A stretch of DNA of 36,950 nt from CAZEBW01 sp964510205. GTDB lineage: Bacteria; Chloroflexota; Anaerolineae; VGOG01. The translations under genes and the position numbers were made by a program. The stretch is from positions 1 to 36,950 of the forward strand of contig CAZEBW010000032.1 of assembly GCA_964510205.1 (NCBI GenBank). The letters run 5' to 3'. A model generated the notes under the pieces. The model saw only the letters and a program-made list of their open reading frames with translations. It was not told the DNA's origin and did no database searches. Position 1 is the first letter of the stretch, and every line of letters starts with the position of its first letter. Below, piece after piece: positions 16,073 to 23,652 of the stretch.

Positions 16073-16714
16073 ATGTCAGAAAAGAACAAACAATTCAGCA
16101 AAAGTTGGCCATGGATCGCTGGCCTTGCCGCAGCTCTCTTGCTAAGCACGGTGGCTGTTGGTTGCGGGCCGACCGAACCGGCCACACCGACCAAGCCGGC
16201 CATGCCGGCCAATCCCGCCGACCGCGCCGACATGTACAGCCAGCCGCCGGAGATGCAGATTGACCCCAGCAAGACCTACGTGGCCACCATCTCCACGGCC
16301 AAGGGCGACATCGTCGTCCAGCTCGACGCCAGCGCGGCCCCGCTCACCGTCAACAACTTCGTCTACCTGGCCAGGCAGGGCTTCTACGACGGCCTGACGT
16401 TCCACCGCGTGGAGCCGGGCTTCGTCATCCAGGGGGGCGACCCGTTGGGCAACGGCACCGGCGGCCCCGGCTACACCGTGCCCGCCGAGATCAAGCTCCC
16501 CCATGTGGAGGGCGCCATCGCCATGGCCCGCAAAGCGGACCAAGTCAACCCTGAACGCGCCTCCAGCGGCAGCCAGTTCTACATCACCCTGGCTCCGACG
16601 CACTTCCTGGACGAAGGATACACCGCCTTCGGCCACGTCGTCGAAGGGATGGACGTGGTGCAGTCCATCGCCGTGGGTGACGTGATAGAGAAGATCACTA
16701 TTACGGAAAAATAG
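16073..16714 (+). CDS. Cyclophilin-type peptidyl-prolyl isomerase lipoprotein
   Basis: 213 residues. Signal peptide with lipobox AVGC (Cys31), so an exported lipoprotein. A Pro/Ala/Thr linker is followed by a cyclophilin domain (~60-213): FHRVEPGFVIQGGDPLGNGTGGPGY with the catalytic Arg, GSQFYITLAPTHFLD and YTAFGHVVEGMDVV. It should isomerise prolyl bonds of exported proteins. Start at ATG 16073 behind AGGAAGGAGCC; a longer open frame upstream is repeat sequence. Confidence 0.94.
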   Translation: MSEKNKQFSKSWPWIAGLAAALLLSTVAVGCGPTEPATPTKPAMPANPADRADMYSQPPEMQIDPSKTYVATISTAKGDIVVQLDASAAPLTVNNFVYLARQGFYDGLTFHRVEPGFVIQGGDPLGNGTGGPGYTVPAEIKLPHVEGAIAMARKADQVNPERASSGSQFYITLAPTHFLDEGYTAFGHVVEGMDVVQSIAVGDVIEKITITEK

Positions 16715-16746
16715 TTGCTGACCACGCACCAGAAAGGAGTAGGAGT

Positions 16747-17118
16747 ATGCCAACAATAGCCATTGAATCCGAATTGTACCGGCGCGTCGAGGAAGCCTCC
16801 CGGCAACATGAGGCCGGCATGGGTGAAATACTCACCGAAGCCGTCCGTCGCTACCTTTGGGAACTGGATCGTCGCAAGATATCCGAGGAAAGCAAGATCT
16901 ACCGCCAGCGACACGCCGAACTGAAAGCCCAGTACCTAGGTCAGTACATCGCCATGCACAATGGCCAAGTGGTAGACCATGATTCCGATTTCCAAGCACT
17001 GCACCAGCGCATACGCCAGCGATTCGGGCGTAAACCCGTGATGATAACGCTGGTCGAAGACGTCGCCGTACGGCCGCTGGTCCGTCATGGCTTTCGCATG
17101 GAGATACCTGGCCCATGA
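16747..17118 (+). CDS. RHH-like plus DUF5678-like protein, probable antitoxin or regulator
   Basis: 123 residues. Residues 1-40 look like a ribbon-helix-helix DNA-binding unit (IAIESELYRRVEEASRQHEAG...LTEAVRRYLWE). Residues ~60-120 resemble DUF5678 (YLGQYIAMHNGQVVDHDSDFQAL...KPVMITLV). AGAAAGGAGTAGGAGT precedes the ATG. The stop overlaps the start of the retropepsin-like gene by four bases, the arrangement of antitoxin-effector pairs. The pairing is seen; the function is inferred. Confidence 0.8.
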   Translation: MPTIAIESELYRRVEEASRQHEAGMGEILTEAVRRYLWELDRRKISEESKIYRQRHAELKAQYLGQYIAMHNGQVVDHDSDFQALHQRIRQRFGRKPVMITLVEDVAVRPLVRHGFRMEIPGP

Positions 17119-17498
17119 AATATCCCTACGACATCAGCTATCAGCCTCCCTTCCCAGTAACCCAGGTAGCTTTCTACAACAGCGAAGAGGGATTGCGTAC
17201 CGCCCCAGAGAATGCCTTGCTGGACACCGGATCCGATGGTTCCCTGGTTCCCATTGCCTATCTTCGTCAGATACTTGCTCCTGCCCTCACTGATACTCGA
17301 ATCCGCAGCCATTGGGGGGAATGGCGTCCCGCTCAACTGTTCGTGGTAGACCTCGAATTGGGCAACCTGAGACTGCCAGACGTCTTCGTAGTCGGTGATG
17401 AACAGGGAGACGAGATTGTCCTGGGACGCAACATCCTCAACAAGTTACGCATATTGCTCGACGGCCCAGCCAATCTCACCAACATACCATCACAGTAG
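17115..17498 (+). CDS. Retropepsin-like aspartic protease
   Basis: 127 residues, single domain. Catalytic motif LLDTGSDGSLVP at residues ~35-46 and, near the C terminus, the hydrophobic-hydrophobic-Gly element VLGRNILNKLRILLDGP, both typical of retroviral-type aspartyl proteases, which act as homodimers. No signal peptide, so cytoplasmic. Overlaps the RHH/DUF5678 gene by four bases (ATGA). Substrate unknown; the upstream protein is a candidate partner or substrate (inference). Confidence 0.87.
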   Translation: MKYPYDISYQPPFPVTQVAFYNSEEGLRTAPENALLDTGSDGSLVPIAYLRQILAPALTDTRIRSHWGEWRPAQLFVVDLELGNLRLPDVFVVGDEQGDEIVLGRNILNKLRILLDGPANLTNIPSQ

Positions 17499-17536
17499 GG
17501 CACACCTCACCAAATAATCGGCTCCCGGAAGGGTTC

Positions 17537-18790
17537 ATGGAGGCAAAGAGAGCACCCTTACTAACGCGCCCGCTGCTGCTGTTCATGGGCACTATGATCC
17601 TGGCCAACATCGCCGGGCACATGCACGGGCCGCTGCTGCCGCTGTACTTGCAGGAGCTGGGCGCGGGCGTGGGCCAGGTGGGGCTGTTTTTCACCCTGGG
17701 ATCCATCGCGCCGCTGGCGTTCCAGATCCTGGGCGGGTGGCTGTCGGACTCCATCGGACGGCTGCAAGCTATCGCCATCGGCAGCACGGCTGGGGTGCTT
17801 GGCTACTTCGTCTACATCCTCGCCCCTTCGTGGGAGTGGCTGCTCCTGGCTACGGTGACGGGCGCCATGGCCAGATCGTTCGTCGCGCCCAGCTACATGG
17901 CCTTCATCGCCGAGGAGTCCGCCGAGGCCGCCCGAGGCCGGGTGTATGGGCTATCTCAGAGTTTGTTCATGATCGTGGCCATCGTCGGCCCACCCATCGG
18001 CGGCTACCTGTCGCAGTACCTGGGCTTCAGGGCCATGTTCATCGCCGCCGGCGCGCTGTACGCCGCCGCTACTTTCATCCGGCTGCTCATGGCCCGCAGC
18101 GCACAGCGCGCTGAAAGTGAGGGCTCGGTCGAGACCGTGGAGGAAGGCTTCCCCAGCCCAACGCCCACCCTGGCCAGCCTGAGAGCCAGCCTGGCGGCGA
18201 TGGGCGGACTGGTGCTGGCGGGCGGCGTCGTCACCTGGATCTTCATCTCCGACGGGGTGCGCGACATGACGTTCAGCATGGCCTGGCAACTCCTGCCGCT
18301 GTACATGCAGAACCTGATGGGCCTCTCAAATGTGGAGATCGGTTGGCTGTCGTCCACCCACGGCCTGGTCACCATGCTGCTCCTGGCGCCGGCGGGCTGG
18401 CTATCGGACAAGAAAGGGGAGAGGGTGGGGATCGTGGCCGGCTTTTCCTTCATGGCAGCGGCCATAGCCGTGTTTCTGCAAAGCCGTGTCTTTGCCGGGT
18501 TTGCAGCGGTGTGGGCGCTTTTCGGTGTGGGCGAGGCGCTGATCGGTCCCGCCTACAACGCCCTGATCTCCAAAGTGGTGCCCATGCACCTGCGCGGCAC
18601 GGCCTTCGGACTGTTCAGCACCAGCATCGGCCTGATCTCGCTGCCAGCGCCCTACATCGGAGCCACGTTATGGGAGCGGTTCTCCCCGCAGATACCATTC
18701 TACGCCCCGCTGGCAGCTGCACTGCTCATGCTGCCCGTGGCTTGGATCAAGTTCAGAACAGACGGTCAGGTGGCCTGCAAACGGGAGTAG
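17537..18790 (+). CDS. Major facilitator superfamily transporter
   Basis: 417 residues with about 12 hydrophobic segments, loop motif GGWLSDSIGRLQAI between helices 2 and 3 and its C-terminal counterpart GWLSDKKGERVG, plus GPPIGGYLSQYLGFRAMF. Probably a drug or metabolite exporter; substrate not inferable. GGAAGG precedes the ATG. The flavoprotein gene begins six bases after the stop, suggesting cotranscription. Confidence 0.92.
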   Translation: MEAKRAPLLTRPLLLFMGTMILANIAGHMHGPLLPLYLQELGAGVGQVGLFFTLGSIAPLAFQILGGWLSDSIGRLQAIAIGSTAGVLGYFVYILAPSWEWLLLATVTGAMARSFVAPSYMAFIAEESAEAARGRVYGLSQSLFMIVAIVGPPIGGYLSQYLGFRAMFIAAGALYAAATFIRLLMARSAQRAESEGSVETVEEGFPSPTPTLASLRASLAAMGGLVLAGGVVTWIFISDGVRDMTFSMAWQLLPLYMQNLMGLSNVEIGWLSSTHGLVTMLLLAPAGWLSDKKGERVGIVAGFSFMAAAIAVFLQSRVFAGFAAVWALFGVGEALIGPAYNALISKVVPMHLRGTAFGLFSTSIGLISLPAPYIGATLWERFSPQIPFYAPLAAALLMLPVAWIKFRTDGQVACKRE

Positions 18791-18796
18791 GGATGT

Positions 18797-20059
18797 ATGT
18801 GGGATGTGATCGTGGTTGGAGCCGGCCCGGCCGGCTTAATGGCCGCCGGACAGGCCGCCCAAATGGAAGCCGAGACCCTGCTCCTGGAAAAGATGGGCCG
18901 CCCAGGGCGCAAGCTGCGCATCGCCGGCAAGGGACGCTGCAACTTGACCAACGTCGTGCCGCGGTCCGAGTTTCTCACCCACTTCGAACCCCACGGCCAT
19001 TTCCTTCGCCCGGCCTTCTACCGCTTTTTCAACGAGGACCTGATGGCCTTCTTCGAGGAACTGGGCGTTCCTACGGTGACCGAGCGCGGGGGCCGGGTCT
19101 TCCCGGCCAGCGGTGAGGCGCAAGACGTGGTGGACGCGCTGGTGCAGTGGGTCGGCGAACAGGGCGCGACCCTGCGCACTCGTTCGCCGGTGGAGCGACT
19201 GCTGGTCGAGGGAGAACGAGTGGTCGGGGTGCAAGCGTCCAGAAACCAGGTTTCTCCCCAAAAACCTGGTTTCTATCACGCCGATGCGGTGATCGTGGCT
19301 ACCGGCGGGGCGTCTTACCCGGCCACCGGCTCAACGGGGGACGGGTATCGGCTGGCGCAAGCGGTGGGGCACACCATCGTGCCCGTTCGCCCCGCGCTGG
19401 TTCCCCTGGAGACGGCGGGCGACGTGGGCCCCCGGCTGCAAGAGCTCAGCCTGCGCAACGTGACGGTCAGCCTGTGGGTGGACGGCAAGAAGCAGGCCGA
19501 GGCCTTCGGCGAGATGCTCTTCACCCACTTCGGCGTGTCCGGGCCCATCATCCTGACGCTGAGCCGGCAGGTGGTGGACGCACTGCGCCTGGGCCAGCGG
19601 GTGACCCTGTCCATTGACCTCAAGCCTGCCCTCGACCATCCCAAGCTGGATGCGCGGCTGCTCCGCGACCTGGACACCCACGGCAAGCGGCATTTTCGCA
19701 CCCTGCTCAAGGGACTGCTGCCCAGCAAGCTGATCCCGGTGTGCATAGATCTGACGGGCATACCCTCGGACAAAATGGCGCACCAGATCACGTCCGAAGA
19801 ACGGCAGCGGCTGCGGACGTGGCTGAAGGATTTTCGCCTGGAGGTCACCGGGCACCGCCCGTTTAGCGAGGCCATCATCACCGCCGGCGGGGTGGACACG
19901 GGAGAGGTTGATCCCCACACCCTGGCCTCGCGCCTGGTGGAGGGGTTGTATTTTGCGGGCGAGGTGCTGGACGTGGACGCCGACACCGGCGGCTACAATC
20001 TGCAAGCGGCGTTTTCCACCGGTTGGCTGGCTGGCCGGTCGGCGGCACAGCAGGAATAG
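18797..20059 (+). CDS. HI0933/BaiN-like FAD-dependent oxidoreductase
   Basis: 420 residues. Rossmann FAD-binding start VIVVGAGPAGLMAAGQAA, family motif GRKLRIAGKGRCNLTN, VIVATGGASYPATGSTGDGY and the C-terminal AGEVLDVDADTGGYNLQAAFSTG. The reaction is unknown for most members; BaiN acts on bile-acid intermediates. Residues ~149-160 (SRNQVSPQKPGF) have no counterpart expected in the family and are encoded by a palindromic AGAAACCAGGTTT repeat inserted in frame. Follows the MFS gene by six bases. Confidence 0.93.
   Translation: MWDVIVVGAGPAGLMAAGQAAQMEAETLLLEKMGRPGRKLRIAGKGRCNLTNVVPRSEFLTHFEPHGHFLRPAFYRFFNEDLMAFFEELGVPTVTERGGRVFPASGEAQDVVDALVQWVGEQGATLRTRSPVERLLVEGERVVGVQASRNQVSPQKPGFYHADAVIVATGGASYPATGSTGDGYRLAQAVGHTIVPVRPALVPLETAGDVGPRLQELSLRNVTVSLWVDGKKQAEAFGEMLFTHFGVSGPIILTLSRQVVDALRLGQRVTLSIDLKPALDHPKLDARLLRDLDTHGKRHFRTLLKGLLPSKLIPVCIDLTGIPSDKMAHQITSEERQRLRTWLKDFRLEVTGHRPFSEAIITAGGVDTGEVDPHTLASRLVEGLYFAGEVLDVDADTGGYNLQAAFSTGWLAGRSAAQQE
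19241..19274. repeat. AGAAACCAGGTTTCT palindromic repeat inserted in a coding region
   Basis: Arms AGAAACCAGGTTT (19241-19253) and AAACCTGGTTTCT (19262-19274) are perfect complements around CTCCCCAA. The first arm matches the intergenic copy at 26114-26128. It adds about 12 codons to the flavoprotein gene without breaking the frame. Confidence 0.8.
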
Positions 20060-20083
20060 AGAATCATACTTTAGGAGGACAAC

Positions 20084-20932
20084 ATGCAACACTTTGAATT
20101 CAACTGGCAAACCGACGATGAACTGCAACTCTACGCCCAGGACTGGCAACCCGAAACCGAACCCAAAGGCGTAGTCTGCCTGGTGCATGGGTTGGGGGAG
20201 CACAGTGGACGCTACGGGCACCTGGCCGCCTTTTTGAACCAGGCCGGCTACGCCCTGCTGGCCTTCGACCTGCGCGGACACGGCAAATCCGAAGGACGGC
20301 GCGGCTACACACCCGGCTATGAGGCTCTGATGGACGACATCGCCCACCTGTTGGAAGAGGCGACGGAGCGTTACCCCGACCGTCCGCGCTTCCTGTACGG
20401 CCACAGCCTGGGCGGCAACCTGGTCATCAACTACGCCCTGCGCCGCCGTCCCAACCTGGCCGGGGTGATCGCCACAGGTCCCCTGCTGCGCACCGCTTTC
20501 GAGCCGCCCGCCTGGAAACTGAGTCTGGCCAGAATCATGCGCAGCCTGTGGCCTACGCTGTCCCTATCGAACGAGTTGGACCGCCAGGCCCTGTCGCGCG
20601 ATCCCGAGGTGGTGCGGGCCTACAACGACGACCCGCTGGTCCACGATCAGCTCACGCCCCGCTTGACCGTAGACATGCTCCAGGCCGGTTTGTGGGCCCT
20701 GGAGCACGCCGCCGAGTTCCCGCTGCCCTTGCTGCTGATGCACGGCGGCGCCGACCGCATCACATCGGCGCAGGCCAGCCGCGAATTCGCCGCCCAGGCG
20801 GGTGAGCGCTGCACCCTAAAAATCTGGGACGGCTTCTATCACGAAATCCACAACGAGCCGGAGCAGGGGGAGGTGTTTGGCTATTTGCTGGAGTGGTTGA
20901 ATGGTGGTCTGAGGGACGAGGGGACGAGGTAA
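20084..20932 (+). CDS. Alpha/beta hydrolase, monoacylglycerol lipase-like (Hydrolase_4)
   Basis: 282 residues. Oxyanion region VHGLGEHSGRYG, FDLRGHGKSEGRRGY, nucleophile elbow GHSLGG with Ser108, acid LLMHGGADRITS and catalytic His in FYHEIHNEPE complete the triad. Relatives hydrolyse monoacylglycerols or lysophospholipids. No signal peptide. AGGAGGAC lies at good distance from the ATG. The last ~6 codons (RDEGTR region) fall in a 7/8-mer repeat array, so the natural C terminus may have been replaced. Confidence 0.94.
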   Translation: MQHFEFNWQTDDELQLYAQDWQPETEPKGVVCLVHGLGEHSGRYGHLAAFLNQAGYALLAFDLRGHGKSEGRRGYTPGYEALMDDIAHLLEEATERYPDRPRFLYGHSLGGNLVINYALRRRPNLAGVIATGPLLRTAFEPPAWKLSLARIMRSLWPTLSLSNELDRQALSRDPEVVRAYNDDPLVHDQLTPRLTVDMLQAGLWALEHAAEFPLPLLLMHGGADRITSAQASREFAAQAGERCTLKIWDGFYHEIHNEPEQGEVFGYLLEWLNGGLRDEGTR

Positions 20933-20986
20933 TGAGGCAATGAGGTAATGAGGAATGAGGTAATGAGGAATGAGGTAATGAGTAAA
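20911..20986. repeat. GAGGTAAT-type 7/8-mer array
   Basis: Units GAGGGAC, GAGGGGAC, GAGGTAAT, GAGGCAAT, GAGGTAAT, GAGGAAT, GAGGTAAT, GAGGAAT, GAGGTAAT, GAGTAAA. Starts inside the hydrolase gene and runs past its stop. Same monomer family as 32805-32868. Confidence 0.8.
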
Positions 20987-21008
20987 CCGAGTTCGAATTC
21001 CCCCCCCG

Positions 21009-21198
21009 TTCGAGCAGGCACAGATTGTGCCGATTATGTCAGCTTATGGCATGCTCTTGACCATCGGGATGGGCCTGGTGTTCGGCTACATCCTTCCAGC
21101 GCACGGGCAACATCGTCGCCCCCTAGCTGGCCCACGTGCTGGCCGGGCTGGTTCTGGTGTTAACCGGAGCAACGACTTTTGTACAGTACGGGGAGTGA
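21009..21198 (+). pseudogene. Decayed CPBP (CAAX-like) intramembrane metalloprotease, C-terminal part
   Basis: One frame reads FEQAQIVPIMSAYGMLLTIGMGLVFGYI. A one-base shift then continues as FQRTGNIVAP, an in-frame TAG, and LAHVLAGLVLVLTG to a TGA at 21198. The G-x-x-FGY-x-FQRTGNIVAP-x-LAH string is the C-terminal signature of CPBP proteases (third motif His). Only the C-terminal third remains, with a frameshift and a stop, so this is a remnant. Confidence 0.7.
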
Positions 21199-21200
21199 AT

Positions 21201-21764
21201 CTAGGTGGTCTTTAGAACCGAGCCACAGTACGGGCACTCGGCGGTCTGCGGGTCGAGCCAGGTGACATCGTCGGGCTTGACAGGTCCGCCGCAGGCCGAA
21301 CACTTGGCAGGCAACTCGCGGCGGGCCATGGCCGGCCCTTCGACTGCGCTCAGGGCAGGCCGGCCGGGGCGCGCCCCCGGCGGAGTCTCAGCCAAACGCG
21401 CCTCCACCTCCTGCTGCAGAGCTTCCGCCTCAGCCTGGTAGCCCTTTTCCTGCAAATTCTCCACGATCTTGGGCACGAGCCTCTCGATCTTGCCCATCCG
21501 GCCCGCCCGCCCGAAGAGGCGCAGCGCTTGCTTCCCCCGCTCAACAGCCAGGGCGGCATCGCCCATCTCTAGATGACAGCGCGCCGATCGCAGGTAGAGG
21601 TCGCCAGCCCGATCCGGCATCCCCCGCTGGGCGGCGCCCTTTGCCAATCGCTCGAAGATGGGAGCCGCCTCGGAGAACTTGCCCTGATTGAACAGACGAT
21701 CGGCCCTCGCCAGCATCTGACGGGGTCTGGGCCCGGGTCTGCGTCTACGCGGTGGAAATCGCAT
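21201..21764 (-). CDS. TPR-like protein with C-terminal zinc ribbon
   Basis: About 187 residues from the ATG at 21764 (GGGGGGAAAG upstream). Basic, Pro/Arg-rich start, then helical TPR-like pairs (~18-115: ADRLFNQGKFSEAAPIFERLA, DLYLRSARCHLEMGDAALAVERGKQAL). The C terminus has CSACGG and CPYCGS, two CxxC knuckles likely binding zinc. Between them lies ALSAVEG, the translation of a REP-like palindrome at 21330-21365. Last gene of the trmI operon, 16 bases after the VIT-like gene. Function unknown; protein-protein scaffolding is likely. Confidence 0.8.
   Translation of the reverse strand: MRFPPRRRRPGPRPRQMLARADRLFNQGKFSEAAPIFERLAKGAAQRGMPDRAGDLYLRSARCHLEMGDAALAVERGKQALRLFGRAGRMGKIERLVPKIVENLQEKGYQAEAEALQQEVEARLAETPPGARPGRPALSAVEGPAMARRELPAKCSACGGPVKPDDVTWLDPQTAECPYCGSVLKTT
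21330..21365. repeat. REP-like palindrome within the TPR/zinc-ribbon gene
   Basis: GGCCGGCCCTTCGACTGCGC continues into TCAGGGCAGGCCGGCC; ends are inverted (GGCCGGCC/GGCCGGCC and GCCCT/AGGGC). On the coding strand it reads PALSAVEGPA, a peptide typical of this class of repeat when it enters genes. In frame. Confidence 0.6.
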
Positions 21765-21780
21765 CTTTCCCCCCTTGATT

Positions 21781-22377
21781 TCAGGAGTCCACACCCAAGA
21801 AGTAGCTCAACAGGATAGACACCAGCCCCGCCCCGATCATCTTCGCGCCTGACACGATCAGATTCTGCTTAGACACCTTTCCCAAGAAAGCTCCCAGCGC
21901 GAAGAGGACCACCAACGCCATGCCCAAGGAAGCATAGTAGCTGATGAGCACATCGGCCAGCAGGCTACTGAAGAAGAAGGGAAGGAGCACCACCAGTGCG
22001 GCCAGGAACGGGGCCAGGCCGTCTACCAGGGCCACAATGACCACAGCTGCCCGTGAGGCACGGCCTATCTTCGTCTGGCCGAGATCCGTCAACGTGTGGT
22101 TCTCCAGCTCGTCCAAGTCTCTCTTCCGCTCGGCGGACTCCGTCAGGTAAGCGCCCCACAGACCCGAGATGCCCATGGCCATAGAGGTAGAAAAGCCTGT
22201 GACGATGACAACGGTTGGGTCCTGCACACGGGCGGTGTAGCTGCCCATCAGGACGCCGATGATAGTCAGTACCCCATCGAAGGCATTCATAGCGAAGTAA
22301 CGTCTGGCGATCTCGCCTATACTGGCGATGTCGCTGTACTCCCTAAGCTCGTGCAGTTTTTGAGCGAAAAATCCCAT
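21781..22377 (-). CDS. VIT1/CCC1-like (TIGR00267/DUF125) membrane protein
   Basis: 198 residues with ~5 hydrophobic segments. N-terminal ARRYFAMNAFDGVLTIIGVLMGSY is the VIT/CCC1 signature; plant and yeast members move Fe2+ or Mn2+, while the small archaeal-type group to which this seems closest is uncharacterised. A cytoplasmic helical insert (SAERKRDLDELENHTLTDLGQTKIGRASRA) lies at ~78-108. Starts seven bases after DUF211. Metal transport is likely by family, not proven here. Confidence 0.85.
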   Translation of the reverse strand: MGFFAQKLHELREYSDIASIGEIARRYFAMNAFDGVLTIIGVLMGSYTARVQDPTVVIVTGFSTSMAMGISGLWGAYLTESAERKRDLDELENHTLTDLGQTKIGRASRAAVVIVALVDGLAPFLAALVVLLPFFFSSLLADVLISYYASLGMALVVLFALGAFLGKVSKQNLIVSGAKMIGAGLVSILLSYFLGVDS

Positions 22378-22384
22378 CTATGAC

Positions 22385-22672
22385 CTAGTCTTGCGGCGTC
22401 GCCGCGTCCTCGATGATGATCTTGCCGGCCACCACCTCGTCAATGGAGTGCACCGTGCCACCATTCTCCTGGATCGCCTCTATCACACTTTCGTAGAAGA
22501 TATCGCCCCCCTCAATGGTGATCTTGGCATTCTCCACCCTGCGGTCAATCTCGTAGATGCTGATATTGACCGCCTCCACCCCTGGCAGCCCACTCAGTTG
22601 TTGCGCCAGTTCAATGATCGTAGGCTCAAGGGGCTTCAAAACATCCAGCACCAACCGTCTGACTTTACCCAT
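22385..22672 (-). CDS. DUF211 family protein
   Basis: 95 residues. VRRLVLDVLKPLEPTIIELAQQLSGLPGVEAVNISIYEIDRRVENAKITIEGG is characteristic of DUF211, a small ferredoxin-like fold of unknown function found mostly in archaea. Start at ATG 22672, eight bases inside the trmI gene, with GGAGAGTGGAGAA as ribosome site. The tight coupling with a VIT-like transporter suggests a metal-related accessory role (inference). Confidence 0.9.
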   Translation of the reverse strand: MGKVRRLVLDVLKPLEPTIIELAQQLSGLPGVEAVNISIYEIDRRVENAKITIEGGDIFYESVIEAIQENGGTVHSIDEVVAGKIIIEDAATPQD

Positions 22673-23477
22673 ATTGTTCTCCACTCTCCTCCTTCTCTTG
22701 ATCCGTTGCTTCTTGTATTTTGCGGGCAAAAACAAGATAGCCCGTGTGGGCTACCATCCGATCCATGGGCCGCAAGCGGCCGGGGACGGCTTTGTAGCGG
22801 CGCAGCAGCAGTTCCTCCACCTCGACGGCGGAGAAGCCGTGCCTCGGCAGGGCCCTAATCAGCCGCACTACTTGGTTGGTCGTAGGCAAGGTGGCGCCGA
22901 AGAAACCGCCCCCCTTGAGCGCCGCGCGCGCCTGGGCCAGATACTTCCAAGGAGGACGCAAATCGAGGAAGAGGGCATCCACATCCACCTCATCGAACCC
23001 TGCCTCGATGTCACGCTCCTTCAGCTCCACCAAGGAGAGCAGCCCCAGCTTCTCCAGGTTTTTGGCAGCCAGATTCAACACGTCGGGCCGCATCTCGTAG
23101 GAGTAGACCCGGCCCGTGGGCATCACCGCCCGGCCCAGGGCCAGCGTCAGGCCGCCGCTGCCTGTACCGGCCTCCACCACCCTGCTGCCAGGCCCCACAT
23201 TCATCTTCATCAGAATGTAACCGATGTCCTTGGGATACATGATCTGAGTGGTGCGCTTGAGGTTTAAAATGAGGTCATGGGTGGAGGGTTCCAGGACGAG
23301 GAAGGGATAGCCCAGGTGGGACTGCACTTCTCGGCCCAGCGGTTGGTCAATGAGATCGTCGTGCTCGATCACGCCTCGGTGCGTTTGCAGCTCAGCGCCC
23401 GACTCCAGACGCACGATGAAGCTCTTCCTATCTTTACCCATCAAAAACACCAGGTCGTTTTCCCTGGCTACATTCAC
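22665..23477 (-). CDS. trmI: tRNA (adenine-N1)-methyltransferase, TrmI family
   Basis: 270 residues. Methylates A58 (and A57 in archaeal-type enzymes) in the T loop of tRNA, stabilising it. N-terminal beta domain with RLESGAELQTHRGVIEHDDLIDQPLG; SAM motif I VVEAGTGSGGLTLALG; acidic motif SYEMRPDVLNLAAKNLE; DALFLDLRPPWKYL; and the C-terminal RPMDRMVAHTGYLVFARK. The start is a GTG at 23477 behind GGGAGG. First gene of a four-gene operon with a good promoter. Confidence 0.94.
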   Translation of the reverse strand: MNVARENDLVFLMGKDRKSFIVRLESGAELQTHRGVIEHDDLIDQPLGREVQSHLGYPFLVLEPSTHDLILNLKRTTQIMYPKDIGYILMKMNVGPGSRVVEAGTGSGGLTLALGRAVMPTGRVYSYEMRPDVLNLAAKNLEKLGLLSLVELKERDIEAGFDEVDVDALFLDLRPPWKYLAQARAALKGGGFFGATLPTTNQVVRLIRALPRHGFSAVEVEELLLRRYKAVPGRLRPMDRMVAHTGYLVFARKIQEATDQEKEESGEQYG

Positions 23478-23518
23478 TGGCTGCCTCCCGGCAAAGCTCG
23501 CCTTGCTCTGCGCATAAC

Positions 23519-23547
23519 ATTATAACCCATACTTGATTTAAGTGCAA
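23519..23547 (-). promoter_or_regulatory. Promoter of the trmI operon
   Basis: TTGCAC (23547-23542), 17-base spacer, TATAAT (23524-23519), about 42 bases before the GTG start. Confidence 0.85.
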
Positions 23548-23617
23548 CTTTCATACCGCCTCGGTGTTGTAATGAATGAAGTTCAGAGGTGAACAGTCGC
23601 CGAAATCGTTTGCCGAT

Positions 23618-23646
23618 TTGACTTCTGTCGTTTTTAGCGATATAAT
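23618..23646 (+). promoter_or_regulatory. Promoter of cstA
   Basis: TTGACT (23618-23623), 17-base spacer, TATAAT (23641-23646): close to consensus. It lies 270 bases upstream of the cstA start. Confidence 0.88.
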
Positions 23647-23652
23647 AGAGTT

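Noticed and set aside
20985..21012. tRNA T-arm-like string GAGTTCGAATTCC
   Set aside because: No acceptor, D or anticodon arms can be drawn around it.
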